Shown here piece after piece: positions 15,170 to 16,074 of a DNA stretch of 16,074 bases (the stretch's first letter is position 1; every line of letters begins with the position of its first letter). The position numbers and the translations under genes were made by a program. The DNA lies in assembly GCA_028684915.1 (NCBI GenBank), contig JAQUEZ010000135.1, forward strand, positions 1 to 16,074, read 5' to 3'. The notes under the pieces were generated by a model. It saw nothing but the letters and a program-made list of their open reading frames with translations, was not told where the DNA came from and made no database searches. Source of the stretch: Desulfobulbus sp. Lineage in GTDB: Bacteria > Desulfobacterota > Desulfobulbia > Desulfobulbales > Desulfobulbaceae.

Positions 15170-15622
15170 ATGCCCAATACGCGCATGGAGATTTTTGTTG
15201 GTTTCTTTCTCGTTGTTGGTTTTTGCGCCTTTGGCTGGTTGGCGCTCCAATTGGGCGATATCCCTTGGATTGCCGAGGCGAAAACCTATATGCTTCGCGC
15301 CGAATTTAATAATATTTCCGGGGTTAAAGAAGGCGCAGATGTCCAGATTGCCGGAGTGACGGTTGGGAAAGTCCGCCGCCTCAGTTTAAACGCCGATCGA
15401 ATGGCTGTGGTCAGCATGCAACTTGACAAAACCGTGACTATCCCCGTAGATTCCATTGCATCAGTCAAGTCGCAGGGGATTATCGGTGATAAATATATCC
15501 AGATCACGCTGGGTGGTGATGAAACCGCGTATAAACCGGGTGAATCCATACTGGACACGGAGTCTTCAGTTGATCTGGAATCCTTGATTTCCAAATTCGC
15601 ATTTGGTCAGGTGGGTAAATGA
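15170..15622 (+). CDS. mlaD: MCE-domain lipid-binding protein of the Mla transporter
   Basis: 150 aa, within the usual length range of MlaD. One membrane anchor (about 7-28) is followed by a single MCE domain (about 38-117) in the periplasm, with SGVKEGADVQIAGVTVGKV as the family signature and GIIGDKYIQITLG at its end. Such proteins form a hexameric ring on the MlaFE complex that carries lipids. AAGGAGG at 15157-15163 gives a strong ribosome site six bases before the start. The mlaA start is 11 bases after its stop. Confidence 0.94.
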   Translation: MPNTRMEIFVGFFLVVGFCAFGWLALQLGDIPWIAEAKTYMLRAEFNNISGVKEGADVQIAGVTVGKVRRLSLNADRMAVVSMQLDKTVTIPVDSIASVKSQGIIGDKYIQITLGGDETAYKPGESILDTESSVDLESLISKFAFGQVGK

Positions 15623-15633
15623 GGAGAGACAGC

Positions 15634-16074
15634 ATGCAATCGTATTCAGGTGCCGGAGTAATTCGTTTTTGGTTGTCGATCATGATCATCAGCCTGGTGT
15701 TGACTGGCCGTCCCACCATGGCCGCCGATCTGCTGGATGATGCAAGCTACCAAGATGATGGCGTATATGCGGTTACCGATCCCATTGAGCCGATAAACCG
15801 CGCTTTTTTTGTTTTCAACGATAAGTTTTATCTTTGGGTGCTCGATCCAGTTGCTACCGGGTATAGTAAGGTGCTTCCCGGGGATATTCGCGGATGTGTC
15901 GGTAACTTTTTTTACAATCTCGGCGAGCCGGTGCGCGCGGCAAACTGTCTCTTGCAGGGACGCTTTCGTGATTCAGGTTTAACCCTCTCTCGGTTTTTGC
16001 TCAATTCGGTTTTCGGCGTCTTTGGTCTTGCCGATCCTGCGTCGCACGAATTTGCCATTGCCCCGGTATCTGCC
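15634..16074 (+). CDS. mlaA: MlaA/VacJ-family outer-membrane phospholipid protein, N-terminal part (3' truncated)
   Basis: 147 codons are visible and the frame is open at the window end. In E. coli MlaA sits in the outer membrane with porins and removes misplaced outer-leaflet phospholipids. Family motifs: DPIEPINRAFFVFND, GDIRGCVGNFFYNLGEP and SRFLLNSVFGVFGLADPA. The N-terminus (about 8-32) looks like a cleaved signal peptide ending PTMA-AD; unlike E. coli MlaA there is no lipobox cysteine. GAGGAGAG just after the mlaD stop serves as the ribosome site. mlaC and mlaB are absent from the window and may lie downstream or elsewhere. Confidence 0.93.
   Translation, partial: MQSYSGAGVIRFWLSIMIISLVLTGRPTMAADLLDDASYQDDGVYAVTDPIEPINRAFFVFNDKFYLWVLDPVATGYSKVLPGDIRGCVGNFFYNLGEPVRAANCLLQGRFRDSGLTLSRFLLNSVFGVFGLADPASHEFAIAPVSA

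Noticed and set aside
1..16074. CRISPR array, tRNA, rRNA or prophage
   Set aside because: No regularly spaced direct repeats, tRNA cloverleaf, rRNA stretch or phage gene was found on reading the window.

Overview
The window looks like chromosomal DNA of a Gram-negative, probably sulfate-reducing deltaproteobacterium (Desulfobacterota, most likely Desulfobulbales). The reasons are an outer-membrane lipid-transport (Mla) operon, a PEP-synthase-like protein with a C-terminal region I associate with that group, dense two-component signalling with a sigma-54 activator, a GAF/PAS protein that stops after its histidine-acceptor domain, and a TauE/SafE-type exporter. Taxonomy is inferred from family memory only. 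Every supported gene is on the + strand. I see no rRNA, tRNA, CRISPR array or full insertion sequence.

Layout. 1-531: 3' end of thiL. 533-3055: PEP-synthase-like dikinase ending in a non-standard domain. 3053-3215: first copy of a MITE-like repeat; its first three bases are the stop codon of the dikinase-like gene. 3260-6153: an apparent operon of a phosphatase/YkgJ fusion, an NtrC-type sigma-54 response regulator and a second YkgJ-type cysteine-cluster protein. 6154-6723: a gene-free stretch with a second, unrelated inverted-repeat element (about 6222-6379) and a likely -24/-12 promoter (6661-6676). 6724-9163: a small histidine-rich membrane protein, a membrane histidine kinase and a lone receiver protein. 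9201-9364: second copy of the MITE-like repeat, flanked by ATAAT on both sides. 9386-11044: GAF-GAF-PAS-DHp protein with no ATPase domain. 11200-12829: a TauE/SafE exporter split over two genes, the first half carrying a periplasmic domain, closed by a perfect terminator at 12885-12918. 13048-13455: PilZ protein. 13552-16074: mlaE, mlaF, mlaD and the start of mlaA, which runs off the window.

How it may work together. The sensor block offers the parts of a phosphorelay: a kinase with an ATPase domain (H296), a lone receiver (D52), and a histidine-acceptor protein that cannot bind ATP (H484). It is followed by a split exporter. The sigma-54-type promoter before the sensor block and the sigma-54 activator about 1 kb upstream make a plausible regulator-target pair. 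These links are inferences from gene order and motifs. The mla genes form a separate, tightly coupled operon.
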